64,000 nt of DNA, from contig CP064976.1 in NCBI GenBank assembly GCA_016699445.1, forward strand, positions 1,798,001 through 1,862,000, given 5' to 3'. The position numbers and the translations under genes are program-made. The notes under the pieces are model-generated. The model had not been told where the DNA came from and made no database searches. It saw nothing but the letters and a program-made list of their open reading frames with translations. How positions within the stretch are numbered: the stretch's first letter is position 1; each line of letters opens with the position of its first letter. The DNA comes from Deltaproteobacteria bacterium. Its GTDB lineage: Bacteria > UBA10199 > JACPAL01 > GCA-016699445. Of this stretch, positions 1-10,520 are shown one piece after another.

Positions 1-1029
1 AAAATAGCTGAAATTTCACAGAAGGGTGAGTTGGTTATTGAATCCAGCGAAGAGTCTTTGGTGAGTACTTTGGCTCGTTATCTTAAGGAATTAGGTGGAA
101 TGGTTGAGGTTGATCCTGTTTTAGAGAATGCTCATCAAAAACTTGAAGAGTGTTTGGCAGCGCTTCAAGATATGGGTAGGGTTTTGGGACGTCATGGAGA
201 AAGTGTTACGGCAGATCCTCAACGTTTGGAAGAGATTGAATCTAGACTTCATTTAATCAGTCGCCTCAAAAAAAAGTATGTTTCTGAAGTTTCGGAAATA
301 TTGGAAAAGAAAAAGCAGATTGAGGAGAGTTTGAATCTTCTGGATTCTTTTGAGGCCGAAATCCAAAGAGTGGATCAAAAGATTTTGGAAAAAGCAAAAA
401 AACTATTGTCAGAAGCTAAGAAGCTGCATCTTAAAAGAGAAGACTCTGCAAAATCATTGTCAAAAGCTTTGGCTCTAGAATTATCTAATCTTGGATTTAA
501 ATCCGCCAAAATTGAATTTCAGCTGATTCCTGCGAGGCAGGGTCATTTGATTGGAGAAAATTATTTTCATGAAAATGGAATGGACGAAGGAGAGTTTTTA
601 TTTGCTCCCAATACCGGTGAGGGTTTTAAACCTTTGGCCCGTATTGCTTCGGGAGGAGAGGTGTCGCGTATTTTTTTGGCCATTAAAAAAGTTTTGGGTG
701 TTTATCGTACGACAGCAACTTACATTTTTGATGAAGTGGATACAGGTGTAGGGGGTGGTGTGGCTGAAGTGGTTGGGAAAAGCTTGTCATCGCTGGCTCA
801 TAATAAACAAGTCATTTGCGTTACACACTTACCCCAAATAGCTTGTTTTTCAGATCATCACTTTGTCATTTCAAAAACAGTTTCTAAAGGAAGAACATTT
901 ACAGAAGTAAGAGAGTTGTCTGCAGAAGAACAGGTAGAAGAGCTGGCTCGTATGTTAGCAGGTGTCAAAGTTACGGAAAAAGCTTTAGCCCACGCTCGCG
1001 AGATGATACAGTCTGCTCGGCATGAATAA
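1..1029 (+). CDS. recN: DNA repair protein RecN, C-terminal part (cut by window edge)
   Basis: This is the C-terminal part of RecN, an SMC-like ATPase that acts in double-strand break repair. The frame is open from base 1, so the start lies outside the window; an in-frame TTG at 31 is only an internal codon. The visible part begins in the coiled coil (repeated K/E/L-rich heptads to about residue 150) and then gives the C-terminal ATPase lobe: an ABC signature ASGGEVSR near base 648, a Walker B IFDEVDTGVGG near base 725 and the RecN-typical CVTHLPQIA switch region near base 820. The stop overlaps the next gene by 8 bp, so the two are probably co-transcribed. The family match is clear. Confidence 0.95.
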   Translation, partial: KIAEISQKGELVIESSEESLVSTLARYLKELGGMVEVDPVLENAHQKLEECLAALQDMGRVLGRHGESVTADPQRLEEIESRLHLISRLKKKYVSEVSEILEKKKQIEESLNLLDSFEAEIQRVDQKILEKAKKLLSEAKKLHLKREDSAKSLSKALALELSNLGFKSAKIEFQLIPARQGHLIGENYFHENGMDEGEFLFAPNTGEGFKPLARIASGGEVSRIFLAIKKVLGVYRTTATYIFDEVDTGVGGGVAEVVGKSLSSLAHNKQVICVTHLPQIACFSDHHFVISKTVSKGRTFTEVRELSAEEQVEELARMLAGVKVTEKALAHAREMIQSARHE

Positions 1030-2371
1030 CGTGGATTCTGAAATTCAATTTTTGAAAAAATATCTTGAAAGTATTTCAACATCTTCTTCCAAGACTGCTT
1101 CTATAGATCATTATGAAATCTACTGGGAAGAAAGGCAGAAGCAATCTTTTCAATCTAAAGATTGTCAGATTGAACAAATAGAAGAGTCTTTAGAAAGAGG
1201 TTTGGCTCTGAGGCTTTTTAAGGGTCAAAGAAAAGCGTTTTCTTGTACAAGTGATCTTTCCGAAATGGGTTTGAAAAAAGCTGCTTCTTCGGCTCTCGAG
1301 TCTCTTGCTCTCTTGGGAGAAGAGACATCTTTTGATTTGCCAAAAAGTTCTTCCACTCAGAAATCATTTTTATCCCAAAATCCTTCTCGTGAAGAAAAAA
1401 TAGAAATGGCTTTATCTTTGGAAAGAGCTGCAAGAGCCTTTGATCATCGGGTTTCAAAAGTAAGAGATGTCCGGTTTGAAGAAGAAAAGAAGAAGATTCT
1501 TTTGATCAACTCATGTGGGGCGGAAAATTTTTTTGAAGATGTTATTTATGAAATGTCTTTGATGGTTGTCTCTCAAGGAAATTCAGGCAGTCAAGAGATG
1601 GCCTGGGAAAGTGATTTTAGTCATCATTTTTCAATGTTAAATGCTGAAAGTCTTGCTCGATCTGCTGCTGAGAAATCAGTGATGTTGTTGGGAGCTCAGA
1701 GTATTCCAACACAGAAAACGCCTGCAGTCTTGGATCCTATTGTGACATCGGCATTTTTAAATGTTCTGGCTCAATCTTTTTGTGCAGATCAGATTTATAA
1801 AGGGAGGTCTTATTTGAAGAATCGCTTGGGGCAGCAAGTATATGCTCCATCCATCAATTTGATAGAAGATCCTCTTAACGAAAAAAGTTATGATCGCTCA
1901 CCTTTTGATGCGGAAGGTGTTTCAAGTCAAAAAACAGTGTTGGTAGAAAAGGGATCTGTAAAAAATTTTATTACCGATCTTCAGATGGCTAAAACTTTAA
2001 ACGTAATGCCAACAGGTCATGCAGTGAGATCTCAATATAAAGAATCACCTCATATTAGTCCTCGACGTTTTTCTCTATTGCCGGGTCGTTTTTCTACAGA
2101 GGATCTATTGGAGGAAATGGGAAAAGGTTTTTTTGTTCAAGATGTCATAGGGGCTCATACGATTGATCCTGTGAGTGGAGATTTCTCTTTAGGGGCCACA
2201 GGTCTTTGGATGGAAAAGGGAAAACGACGCAGTGCAGTGCGAGGTGTTACCATTTCGGGAAATCTTCATGACATTTTTCGAAAAGTTGATAAAGTTGGAT
2301 CTCTTGTACGTGAATATCAATCTTTTGGGGCGGCTTCACTCTTGGTCAGTTCCATCGATGTAGCGGGTTAA
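1022..2371 (+). CDS. pmbA: TldD/PmbA family protein, TldE (PmbA) type
   Basis: A 449-residue member of the TldD/PmbA family. TldD and TldE form a heterodimeric cytoplasmic metalloprotease that degrades unfolded peptides and matures some modified peptides. The protein lacks the HExxxH zinc motif of TldD, so it matches the non-catalytic TldE/PmbA partner. Family-typical C-terminal blocks are visible: GHAVRS, then IDPVSGDFSLGATGLWMEKG and TISGNLHDIF. The ATG at 1022 overlaps the recN stop, which suggests translational coupling. No tldD is seen in the window. The length is normal for the family. Confidence 0.9.
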   Translation: MNNVDSEIQFLKKYLESISTSSSKTASIDHYEIYWEERQKQSFQSKDCQIEQIEESLERGLALRLFKGQRKAFSCTSDLSEMGLKKAASSALESLALLGEETSFDLPKSSSTQKSFLSQNPSREEKIEMALSLERAARAFDHRVSKVRDVRFEEEKKKILLINSCGAENFFEDVIYEMSLMVVSQGNSGSQEMAWESDFSHHFSMLNAESLARSAAEKSVMLLGAQSIPTQKTPAVLDPIVTSAFLNVLAQSFCADQIYKGRSYLKNRLGQQVYAPSINLIEDPLNEKSYDRSPFDAEGVSSQKTVLVEKGSVKNFITDLQMAKTLNVMPTGHAVRSQYKESPHISPRRFSLLPGRFSTEDLLEEMGKGFFVQDVIGAHTIDPVSGDFSLGATGLWMEKGKRRSAVRGVTISGNLHDIFRKVDKVGSLVREYQSFGAASLLVSSIDVAG

Positions 2372-2381
2372 GGGGGATTGT

Positions 2382-3143
2382 TTGAAAGTTGAGTACTTTG
2401 GTCTTACAGATGTTGGTCGTAAGCGTGAAAAAAACGAAGATAGCCTTTTTGTTAGCGGCGAACTTGGTCTTTTTATGGTGGCTGATGGAATGGGTGGTCA
2501 TTTAGGTGGTGAGTTCGCCAGTCGTATTGCTGTAAAAACCATCAGTGAAACTATTGAACAACTCTTAAAAGATCCTGAAGCGACACTGTCGCTCAATCTA
2601 GGATTTGATCGTTCTGATTATGGTGAAATGCTTAAATATGCGATTCGAGTCGCTTCTTATCGAATTTTTGAAGAAGCTTCAAAAAATCCCAATTTGAGAG
2701 GGATGGGGACAACGACGGTTGCTTTGTTGATTCAAAATGGAAAAGGTTACATTGCCCATGTGGGGGATAGCCGGACTTATCTTGTTCATGAGAAATCTAT
2801 CAAGCAATTGACCAACGATCATTCTTTAGTAGCGGAGCAGTTAAGGGCAGGTTTTATTACTCAGGATGAAGTGAAAAATCATAAATTTCGCAATATTATT
2901 ACACGTTCTGTAGGTTTTCAAAGTGAAGTGGAAATTGATCTTTTGGTTCGAGATATTGAGTCTGGAGATCGCTTTGTTTTGTGTTCTGATGGTTTGACCA
3001 ATATGGTTGAAAATCAGGATATTGAAAAACTTACATCTAAGTCTGATCCTAAAACAGCCTGTCAGGAATTAATTTCTCTCGCCAATAAAAATGGTGGAGA
3101 CGATAATATTTCCGTTGTCATTGTTAATATTGAAGAAAACTAA
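2382..3143 (+). CDS. PP2C-type serine/threonine protein phosphatase
   Basis: A 253-residue bacterial PP2C (PPM family) phosphatase that removes phosphate from Ser/Thr residues. The motifs are complete and in order: GRKREKNEDSL, VADGMGGH (metal-binding Asp), GMGTTTVALL, AHVGDSRTYL, TNDHSLV, SDGLTNMV and GGDDNISVV near the end. It starts at TTG 2382 behind a purine-rich AGGGGGA Shine-Dalgarno sequence, 10 bp after pmbA. No signal peptide or membrane segment is visible, so it is cytoplasmic. With the Ser/Thr kinase at 48.9-51.6 kb and several FHA proteins, it implies an active Ser/Thr phosphorylation network; which kinase it opposes cannot be told. Confidence 0.93.
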   Translation: MKVEYFGLTDVGRKREKNEDSLFVSGELGLFMVADGMGGHLGGEFASRIAVKTISETIEQLLKDPEATLSLNLGFDRSDYGEMLKYAIRVASYRIFEEASKNPNLRGMGTTTVALLIQNGKGYIAHVGDSRTYLVHEKSIKQLTNDHSLVAEQLRAGFITQDEVKNHKFRNIITRSVGFQSEVEIDLLVRDIESGDRFVLCSDGLTNMVENQDIEKLTSKSDPKTACQELISLANKNGGDDNISVVIVNIEEN

Positions 3144-3287
3144 AAATACACAGTTTGGCTCTGACGCGTTGAGTCGTGCTTTACGCGCTGTGTTAGGGCT
3201 TTTGCCTTGACAAGGGAGCTCTTGGCCCGTACTTTTATAAAACTAGTCCCTCAAAAGAAGTTTCTAAAAAAAATAATTTAAAAAATT

Positions 3288-4193
3288 ATGAAGAAAACCA
3301 AAAAGAAAATCCCATCTTTCCATCTCTTCTTTGTGCCCGAAGGTAGTAAGGACATGAAGCAGCTTAAGGTTACTCCCAAACTTTTGAATGGATTGATGTT
3401 AATCGCAATCAGTACTGTTTTTGTTCTAGGTGTGCAGGTTGTAGGTTTCTGGCATTACCGCTCGCTTTATCAATCTGTCAAAAATGATCACCAGAAAATT
3501 ATCGATTACGAAGCTGAAAGAAAAGATCTTCTGACCAAAATGCAGTTTTTGGAAAAGAATATTGCTGAAACTGAGAAGATGACAGGTAAGTTAGCAGATT
3601 TGGTAGGTACTGAGAAGAATATGCTGAAGAAAGGCATTGGTCCTATCAATACTAAAGCTTTTGATATTCATGAGCAAACAGCAGGGGTAGAAGTTGAAAG
3701 TCTAAACCCTACAGTTGATTTGCTGGACGAAAGAACGCTCAGTATTCAGGATCGTATTCGAGATCTCTTGAAAGCCCAGGAAAATAAGATGGTTCTTTTG
3801 TCATCCACGCCTTCCATATGGCCTGTAAAGGGTTGGGTTACTAGCGATTTTGGCTACCGTCGATCACCTTTTACTTCGGCTCCTGATTTCCATGCTGGAT
3901 TGGATATTGCCGCTCAGTGGGGGACTCCCATTAAGGCCGCTGCAGCAGGTATTGTGACTTTATCTGGATATAAAGGTGGGTATGGAAAGACAGTAATCAT
4001 TGATCATGGTTTTGGTGTGACAACTGTTTACGGGCATGCCTCACAACTTCTTGTGCAGGAAGGACAAAAAGTGACTCGAGGTACTGAGCTTGCACTCGTT
4101 GGAAGTACAGGTCATGCAACAGGTCCCCATCTCCATTATGAAATTCATGTGGATGGTGTTGCTGTCGATCCTATGAAATATCTTTTGAAATAA
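3288..4193 (+). CDS. M23 family metallopeptidase with N-terminal membrane anchor and coiled coil
   Basis: A 301-residue LytM/M23-type peptidase, probably a periplasmic murein endopeptidase or an activator of amidases. Residues about 30-52 form one transmembrane segment, followed by a charged helical region (about 60-110) and the M23 domain at about 180-300. Zinc ligands appear intact: FHAGLDIA (H and D) and GPHLHYE (HxH); YGHAS and GSTGHATG are also typical. The N-terminus is basic (MKKTKKKIPSFHLFF), so it is likely inner-membrane anchored with a periplasmic catalytic domain. It lies just upstream of secA. Because the ligands are intact it is probably active rather than degenerate. Confidence 0.9.
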   Translation: MKKTKKKIPSFHLFFVPEGSKDMKQLKVTPKLLNGLMLIAISTVFVLGVQVVGFWHYRSLYQSVKNDHQKIIDYEAERKDLLTKMQFLEKNIAETEKMTGKLADLVGTEKNMLKKGIGPINTKAFDIHEQTAGVEVESLNPTVDLLDERTLSIQDRIRDLLKAQENKMVLLSSTPSIWPVKGWVTSDFGYRRSPFTSAPDFHAGLDIAAQWGTPIKAAAAGIVTLSGYKGGYGKTVIIDHGFGVTTVYGHASQLLVQEGQKVTRGTELALVGSTGHATGPHLHYEIHVDGVAVDPMKYLLK

Positions 4194-4263
4194 ATCCCTT
4201 TCAAAGCTTTGAAGACATTCTTTATTGATTTCCTTCCAGAAATCTCTAAATATCCCGCACCCT

Positions 4264-6975
4264 ATGTTTGGAGCTCTCGCAAAAAAAATATTTGGAACTG
4301 GTAATGAAAGAGAACTGAAAAAAATCTATCCCATCGTCGCTCGTATTAATGAGCTCGAAACTTCTGTTCAAAACTTATCAGATGATCAACTCCGTCAAAA
4401 AACCACTGAATTCAAAGAACGTATTCAAAAAGGCGAAACTCCCGATCAGATTTTGCCGGAAGCGTTTGCTGTCGTTCGTGAAGCGTCAAAGCGTGTTTTG
4501 GGGATGAGGCACTTTGATGTTCAGATGATCGGTGGTTGTGTTTTACATCAGGGAAAAATTGCTGAAATGAGAACAGGGGAAGGAAAGACTCTTGTGGCAA
4601 CGCTCCCAGCCTATCTCAATGCTTTAGAAGGCAAGGGCGTACATGTTGTCACCGTGAATGATTACCTGGCAAGTCGTGACTCTGAATGGATGGGAAGGCT
4701 TTATGGATTTTTAGGGCTTTCTGTGGGAGTGATTGTTCATGGGCTCAATGATCAGCAACGTCAGCAGTCCTATCATGCAGATATCACTTACGGAACCAAT
4801 AACGAATTTGGTTTTGATTATCTGCGCGACAATATGAAGTATTCTTTGGAGAGTTTTGTTCAACGTCCTCTTCATTATGCGATTGTTGATGAAGTGGATT
4901 CTATCTTAATCGATGAAGCTCGTACGCCTTTGATTATTTCCGGACCTTCAGAAGAGTCGACAGATAAGTATTATGTGATTGATCAGATTATCCCTAAACT
5001 TGTTCAGGGTAAGGCTTATGAAGAAGATGGTGTGAAAAAAACAACAGGTGATTATGTTGTTGATGAGAAGAGTAAGTCTGTCATTTTGACTGAAGAAGGT
5101 GTGGGACATGTTGAACAGATTTTAAAAATCCCCAATCTCTACGAGCCTAAGTATATTGAGGTGGTTCATCATGTGCAGCAAGCTTTGCGTGCTCATAGTC
5201 TCTATAAACTCGATGTCGATTATGTGGTGAAAGAAGGGCAAGTTATTATTGTCGATGAGTTTACAGGACGTTTAATGCCAGGGCGTCGTTGGAGTGATGG
5301 TTTGCATCAAGCTGTAGAAGCCAAAGAAAAAGTGAAGATTGAGAATGAAAATCAAACTTTGGCAACAGTCACCTTTCAGAATTTTTTCCGTATGTACAAG
5401 AAGCTGTCCGGAATGACGGGAACAGCGGAAACAGAAGCAGCCGAATTTCATAAAATTTATAAGCTCGATGTCTTGGTTATTCCAACTAATCGACCGATGT
5501 CTCGAAAAGATGAAGTCGATGTTATTTATAAAACAGAAAAAGAAAAGTTTCATGCGGTCGCAGAAGAGATCAAAGAATTAAACGCCAAGGGCAGCCTGTC
5601 TTGGTGGGGACGATCTCCATTGAAAAATCTGAAAAGCTCTCAGCTCTTTTAAAACGAGAAGGTGTCACTCATCATGTGTTGAATGCCAAGCAACATGATC
5701 GTGAAGCTGAGATTGTTGCACAGGCGGGTCGTTTTAAAGCGGTGACGATTTCGACAAATATGGCAGGTCGTGGAACGGATATTTTGCTCGGTGGAAACCC
5801 TGAATTTTTGGCCCGACAAAAAATAGATGCTTCCTTAAGTCCTGAGCAATACCGAGAAGAGTATGAAAAAGTTTTGAGTGTGATGAAAGCTCAATGCGAA
5901 GAAGAAAAGAAAAAAGTAGTCGAGCAAGGTGGATTGCATATTTTGGGAACGGAACGTCACGAATCCCGACGTATCGACAATCAGCTTCGTGGTCGTGCCG
6001 GTCGTCAGGGAGATCCCGGATCGTCTCATTTCTTTTTATCTTTGGAAGATGATCTGTTGAGAATTTTTGGTTCTGAACGCATCAGTGCTATGATGGATCG
6101 TTTGGGTATTGAAGAAAATGAACCTATTATTCATCCCTGGATTAGCAAAGCCATTGAGAATGCGCAGAAACGAGTTGAAGGTCATAATTTTGATATTCGA
6201 AAACATCTTTTGGAATATGACGACGTGCTCAATCAACAGCGTCATTTAGTCTATGACATGCGTCGTGAAATTCTTTCGGGTGAAAAGATCAAAGATAGAA
6301 TTTTGGATATGGTTGATCAGGAAATTTCCGAAATTGTGGATCAAAATATTCCAGAAAAAGTGACCGATGTGAAAGTGGATTTTGGTGGAATGGAAGATAC
6401 TGTTAGAAATTTTTGATCAACGTATAGGTATTCAAAATTTGCCATTGATGGATGTGACTCGTGACAGTGTGGGGCGTGCGATCTATGAAATGATGGAAAA
6501 AGAATTGGAATCACGCAGTCAAAAGTATGGTGAACCAGTTTTTGCAGAAGTAGTCGTGTGATTTTAATTTCGACATTGGATGGGCTTTGGAAAGATCATC
6601 TCTTGTCGATGGATCATTGCGTGAAGGGATTGGTTTGCGTGGTTATGGTCAAAAAGATCCTTTGCTGGAATATAAGCGTGAAGGGTTTCAAATTTTTGAA
6701 AACATGCTGCGTGAATTTCGAGATGATGTGTTGACGAAGTTATTTCGCGTGCAGATTGAAGAAAATCCCAAGTGGAACAAATCGATCCGGCACGAGAACA
6801 GTCACGCCAACGAGTTGTGATGTCACGTGGAGGTCTTCCACAGACACCTATGACCAAAGCCTCTGTGCCTCCTCCCTCTAACGAAACAGTCACAAATGAT
6901 GGTCCCAAAGTAGGTCGCAATGATCTCTGTCATTGTGGTTCTGGGAAAAAGTTCAAAAAGTGTCACGGGACTTAG
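4264..6975 (+). CDS. secA: Preprotein translocase ATPase SecA (interrupted by several indels)
   Basis: SecA is the ATPase motor that pushes preproteins through SecYEG. The ATG at 4264 gives the normal N-terminus (MFGALAKKIFGT); an upstream TTG at 4225 would add 13 atypical residues. The Walker A MRTGEGKTL, VDEVDSILIDEARTPL, GMTGTAETEA, NMAGRGTDI and the C-terminal zinc-binding CHCGSGKKFKKCH tail are all present. The coding sequence is broken five times: missing bases near 5589 (G run), 6551, 6617 (T run) and 6770, and one extra base near 6399. Correcting them gives about 904 residues, the usual length. Such damage in a normally essential gene suggests sequence error, but a real pseudogene beside a second secA copy cannot be excluded. 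Confidence 0.9.
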
Positions 6976-7039
6976 TTTTCTAAAATAATCAGACACAACT
7001 TTACGGTTTTAAAAAAATCTTATACAAGATTTTCTTCCA

Positions 7040-10000
7040 ATGAAATTAAGTCGAAAATTTTTATGTGAAAAAGTTGTCGTCTTGTTTTTCTTTTTGTTGA
7101 TCTCTCAGCAAAATATTTACGCAGCTGCATGCACGGCCGGAAATTACAACGCCGACGATGGCAATGATCCTTGCACACCCTGTGCCTCAGGCACCTATAA
7201 TCCGTATGCAGGGCAAACCTCTTGTATAGAGTGTGTTGCTGGAAAATATAATCCTTATACCGGAAGTATTTCAGATGCTGATTGTTTTGATTGTGGTGCA
7301 GGTACTTATAACGCCTATACAGGACGTTCTTCTTGTTCGGCTTGCTTCGCAGGTACATACAATCCTTACACAGGTAGTATTTCCAGTGCTGCTTGCACCG
7401 ACTGTAGTTCAGGGACTTACAATCCCTATGTTGGAAGTACATCAGTGGCTGCCTGCTTGCCTTGTGAGGTTGGAAAATATGAAAATGCAACAGGATCAAC
7501 TGTATGTGATTCGTGTGGAACGGGAACCTACAACCCTTATACGGGAAGTACATCAGTGGCTGCCTGTCTGGATTGTATTGCAGGTACTTACAATGGTTAC
7601 ACAGGGCAATCTTCTTGTACCGCTTGTGCCATAGGAAAATTTGAAGATGCGACAGGATCCTCCATCTGTGATGATTGCTTAGCTGGTACTTATAATCCCT
7701 ATTTAGGCCAAACGTCCTGCACCGATTGTGAAACCGGAAAATATAATCCCTATACAGGAAGTACTTCGGTGGCCGCTTGTTTGTCCTGTGATGCAGGAAG
7801 TTACAATATGTATACGGGTCGTTCTTCGTGTACGGCTTGTGAAGTTGGAAAGTTTCAATCTTCTACAGGATCATCTACTTGTGCTCAGTGTGGCATGGGA
7901 ACGTATAATTCTTATACAGGCCAAACGTCTTGCACCGATTGTGGAACCGGAAAATATAATCCTTATACAGGAAAACATCATCATCAGATTGTTTGGATTG
8001 TATTGCGGGTAGTTATAACTCTTATATCGGCCAGTCTAGCTGCACAAATTGTGATAGTGGAAAATACAATCCCTATACTGGAAGTACATCTTCGTCTGCA
8101 TGTATCTCGTGTGCCACTGGAAGTTACAATCCTTACGTTGGTCGTTCTTCATGTACTCTTTGTGATGCAGGATCTTTTCAAGCATCACTTGGAGCTCTTT
8201 CCTGTGATCCTTGTATCGTAGGAACATACAATCCCTATACAGGCCAAGCAACCTGTCAAAATTGTGTTGCAGGAAAATATAACCCTTACTCAGGAAAAAC
8301 ATCTGAGACAGATTGTTTAGCATGCACCGCGGGCACCTATAATATCTATGAAGGCCAACCTTCTTGCACAGCGTGTGAAGTTGGAAAATATTCAAATTCA
8401 ACAGGTTCGACAACCTGCTCTAGTTGTTCTTCAGGAACCTATAACTCTTATACAGGCCAAACAGCCTGTACGGATTGTGCGATTGGAAAGTACAATCCTT
8501 ATATAGGGAGTACGAATGTTTCTGCCTGTCTGAATTGTACGTCAGGCACTTATAATCCTTATACCGGTCAATCGTCTTGTGCGGAGTGCTCTATTGGAAA
8601 ATACAATCCCTATACTGGGAGTACGGCCTTATCGGCTTGTTTGGATTGTCTGACGGGAACATATAACGCTTATACAGGGCAGTCATCCTGCACTGAATGT
8701 TCTTCAGGAAAATACAACCCTTATACAGGAAAATCATCAGTTTCTGACTGTCTTGCCTGTGCAATAGGCACTTACAATGGATATACAGGCCAATCTTCTT
8801 GCACAGCTTGTGATACCGGAAAATATAATCCCTATACAGGAGGCAACTCTTCATCAGCATGTCTTGCCTGTAATGCTGGCACTTACAATGACTATACGGG
8901 TCAGTCAGAATGTCTTCCGTGTGCTGTCGGTAGGTATCAAGATCAGCTGGGGTCTAGTCTTTGTCCCTTATGTGATCCCGGTACCTACAATTTATACACC
9001 GGACAAACGATCTGTCAGAGTTGTTCGCCTGGAAAATACAATCCTTATGCTGGAGGCACGGCATCCTCTTCTTGTCTAGCCTGCCCAACAGGAACTTTTA
9101 CGGACTCATTTGGAAACAATTCCTGTGTGCCTTGTTCTGCTGGACGTTATCAAAATCAGACAGGTTCCACCACATGTCAGGAGTGTTCATCAGGTCGTTT
9201 TAATCCCTATACTGGAAGTACATCGAACGCGGCTTGTTTGGCGTGTGGAACAGGTACTTCATAATCCTATACGGGTAAAACATCAGCGTCTGATTGTTTG
9301 GATTGTGTCGCGGGTAAATATAATGATCAACTGGCTCAGTCGAGTTGCGCAGCTTGCGCGGCTGGAAAATATCAAAACCTGACCGGTCAGACTGTTTGTA
9401 GGAAAATTGTCTTGCGGGCACTTATTCCGGTATTTTGGGAAGTGCTGCGTGCACACCTTGTGTTGCAGGAACAAAAGCTCCTTCTGATCAAGCCACCTCT
9501 TGCGTCGATTGTGATTCAGGCACGTATTCAGGCGGTGGGAGTGCTGAATGTCTTTTGTGTAATCCTGGAACATTTGCCACAGCCACTCGCTCAACCTCCT
9601 GTAGCGATTGTAGTCCAGGCACCTATGCCGCCTCTCCTGGAAGCAGTGCTTGTACAGCATGTGCTGCGGGGACCTACCAAAGTGAATCTGGAGAGACCGG
9701 CTGTGCTAGCTGCGCGGCAGGAAGATATTCTGGTGTTGGTCAAAACAATTGCTCCAATTGTGCTGTCGGAGAGTATTCAACTTTAGGGAGTAATATTTGT
9801 TCAGAATGTGTCGCAGGTACTTTTCAGTCTGAAATTGGTGGCGCTTCTTGTACCGTATGTCCTCCCGGCATGTATTCGGATCTCGGAGCGGGTGCTTGCA
9901 CAGCCTGTATTCCTGGCACTTATGCTTCTGAGATTGGCCAATCGGAATGTGATCAGTGTTCGGAAAATACATTTGCGGCAACATCCGGTGCTGCTGAGTG

Positions 10001-10520
10001 TTTGCCGTGTCCTTCAGGCAGTGTGTCTGATGCTGGAGCCAGTGTCTGTACCTCAGTGACATGCGGTGATGGTCTTATACAAAGTTTGGAAAACTGTGAT
10101 GACGCTAATCAAGCCGCCTTCGATGGTTGTAGCGCTGAATGCCATTATGAAGCCAATTCAGGTTTAGAGAGTGCCAATGCAGATATTGATTTTGCTAATC
10201 TGCATGTGGGGCAAACCATTTTAGTTTTGGATGCTGGATCGTCTGTTTCAGCCCTTATTAATTCCGTCGAACGCGATGATACCAATTGCACTTGTCTCTG
10301 GAGTCTGAACCCAGAAAGTTTGGGAAGTTTGACTGGAGAAACCAGTTGTCATCTTTCGCTGACGTTGCTGGAGACAGGGCCTGCTGATTTAGCACTTGAG
10401 GAATCTTGCGGGGGTGGAGCTGCGACAGTCTACCATCAGACATTGATTGTTGGTTCAGCAATTGTCCAAGCGGCGGATAATGGTGGAGGTGGCGGGTGTT
10501 CACTGATTCCAAGCCCTTAA
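7040..10520 (+). CDS. Very large secreted cysteine-rich repeat protein (GCC2/GCC3-like repeats)
   Basis: A protein of about 1160 residues after indel correction. It has a Sec signal peptide (hydrophobic VVVLFFFLLIS, likely cut after IYA) followed by dozens of repeats of roughly 22-27 residues, built as C-x2-C-x4-GTYNPYTGQSSC and GKYNPYTGSTS. This pattern resembles eukaryotic ephrin-receptor/GCC2-GCC3 cysteine-rich modules. Near the end CGDGLIQSLENCDD resembles the Myxococcus cysteine-rich (DUF4215) repeat; a Cys-poor domain of about 120 residues follows and the chain stops at GGGGGCSLIPSP. Frame breaks occur near 7975 (A run), at 9260-9268 (a compensating pair that creates a TAA) and near 9400. 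The protein is probably disulfide-rich and surface-exposed. Function is unknown; adhesion is a guess. Confidence 0.8.
7180..9300 (+). repeat. Intragenic tandem repeat array encoding Cys-rich modules
   Basis: DNA in this part is a diverged tandem array with alternating units whose best-kept cores are GGAAAATATAATCCCTATAC and versions of GGCACTTACAATGGTTATAC. Units encode GKYNPYTG and GTYNPYTG followed by paired cysteines. Silent differences between units show that the array is old and under protein-level selection rather than freshly duplicated. It is prone to misassembly and slippage, so the true repeat count may differ. Confidence 0.85.

Noticed and set aside
3207..3241. Sigma-70 promoter with TTGACA before the M23 peptidase gene
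   Set aside because: The -35 is perfect but the only good -10 (TATAAA) is 23 bp away, and the hexamer at 17 bp (TACTTT) is poor.
5601..6975. Separate small genes within the 3' half of secA
   Set aside because: Each fragment is a consecutive part of SecA and the frames join by one-base corrections.
7180..9300. CRISPR array
   Set aside because: The repeats are coding, diverged, and encode Cys-rich modules in one long frame; there are no unique spacers or cas genes.
7020..10062. Minus-strand open frames opposite the Cys-rich gene
   Set aside because: They are low-quality frames rich in Arg, His, Tyr and Cys, created by the repeat composition; no ribosome binding sites or family features.
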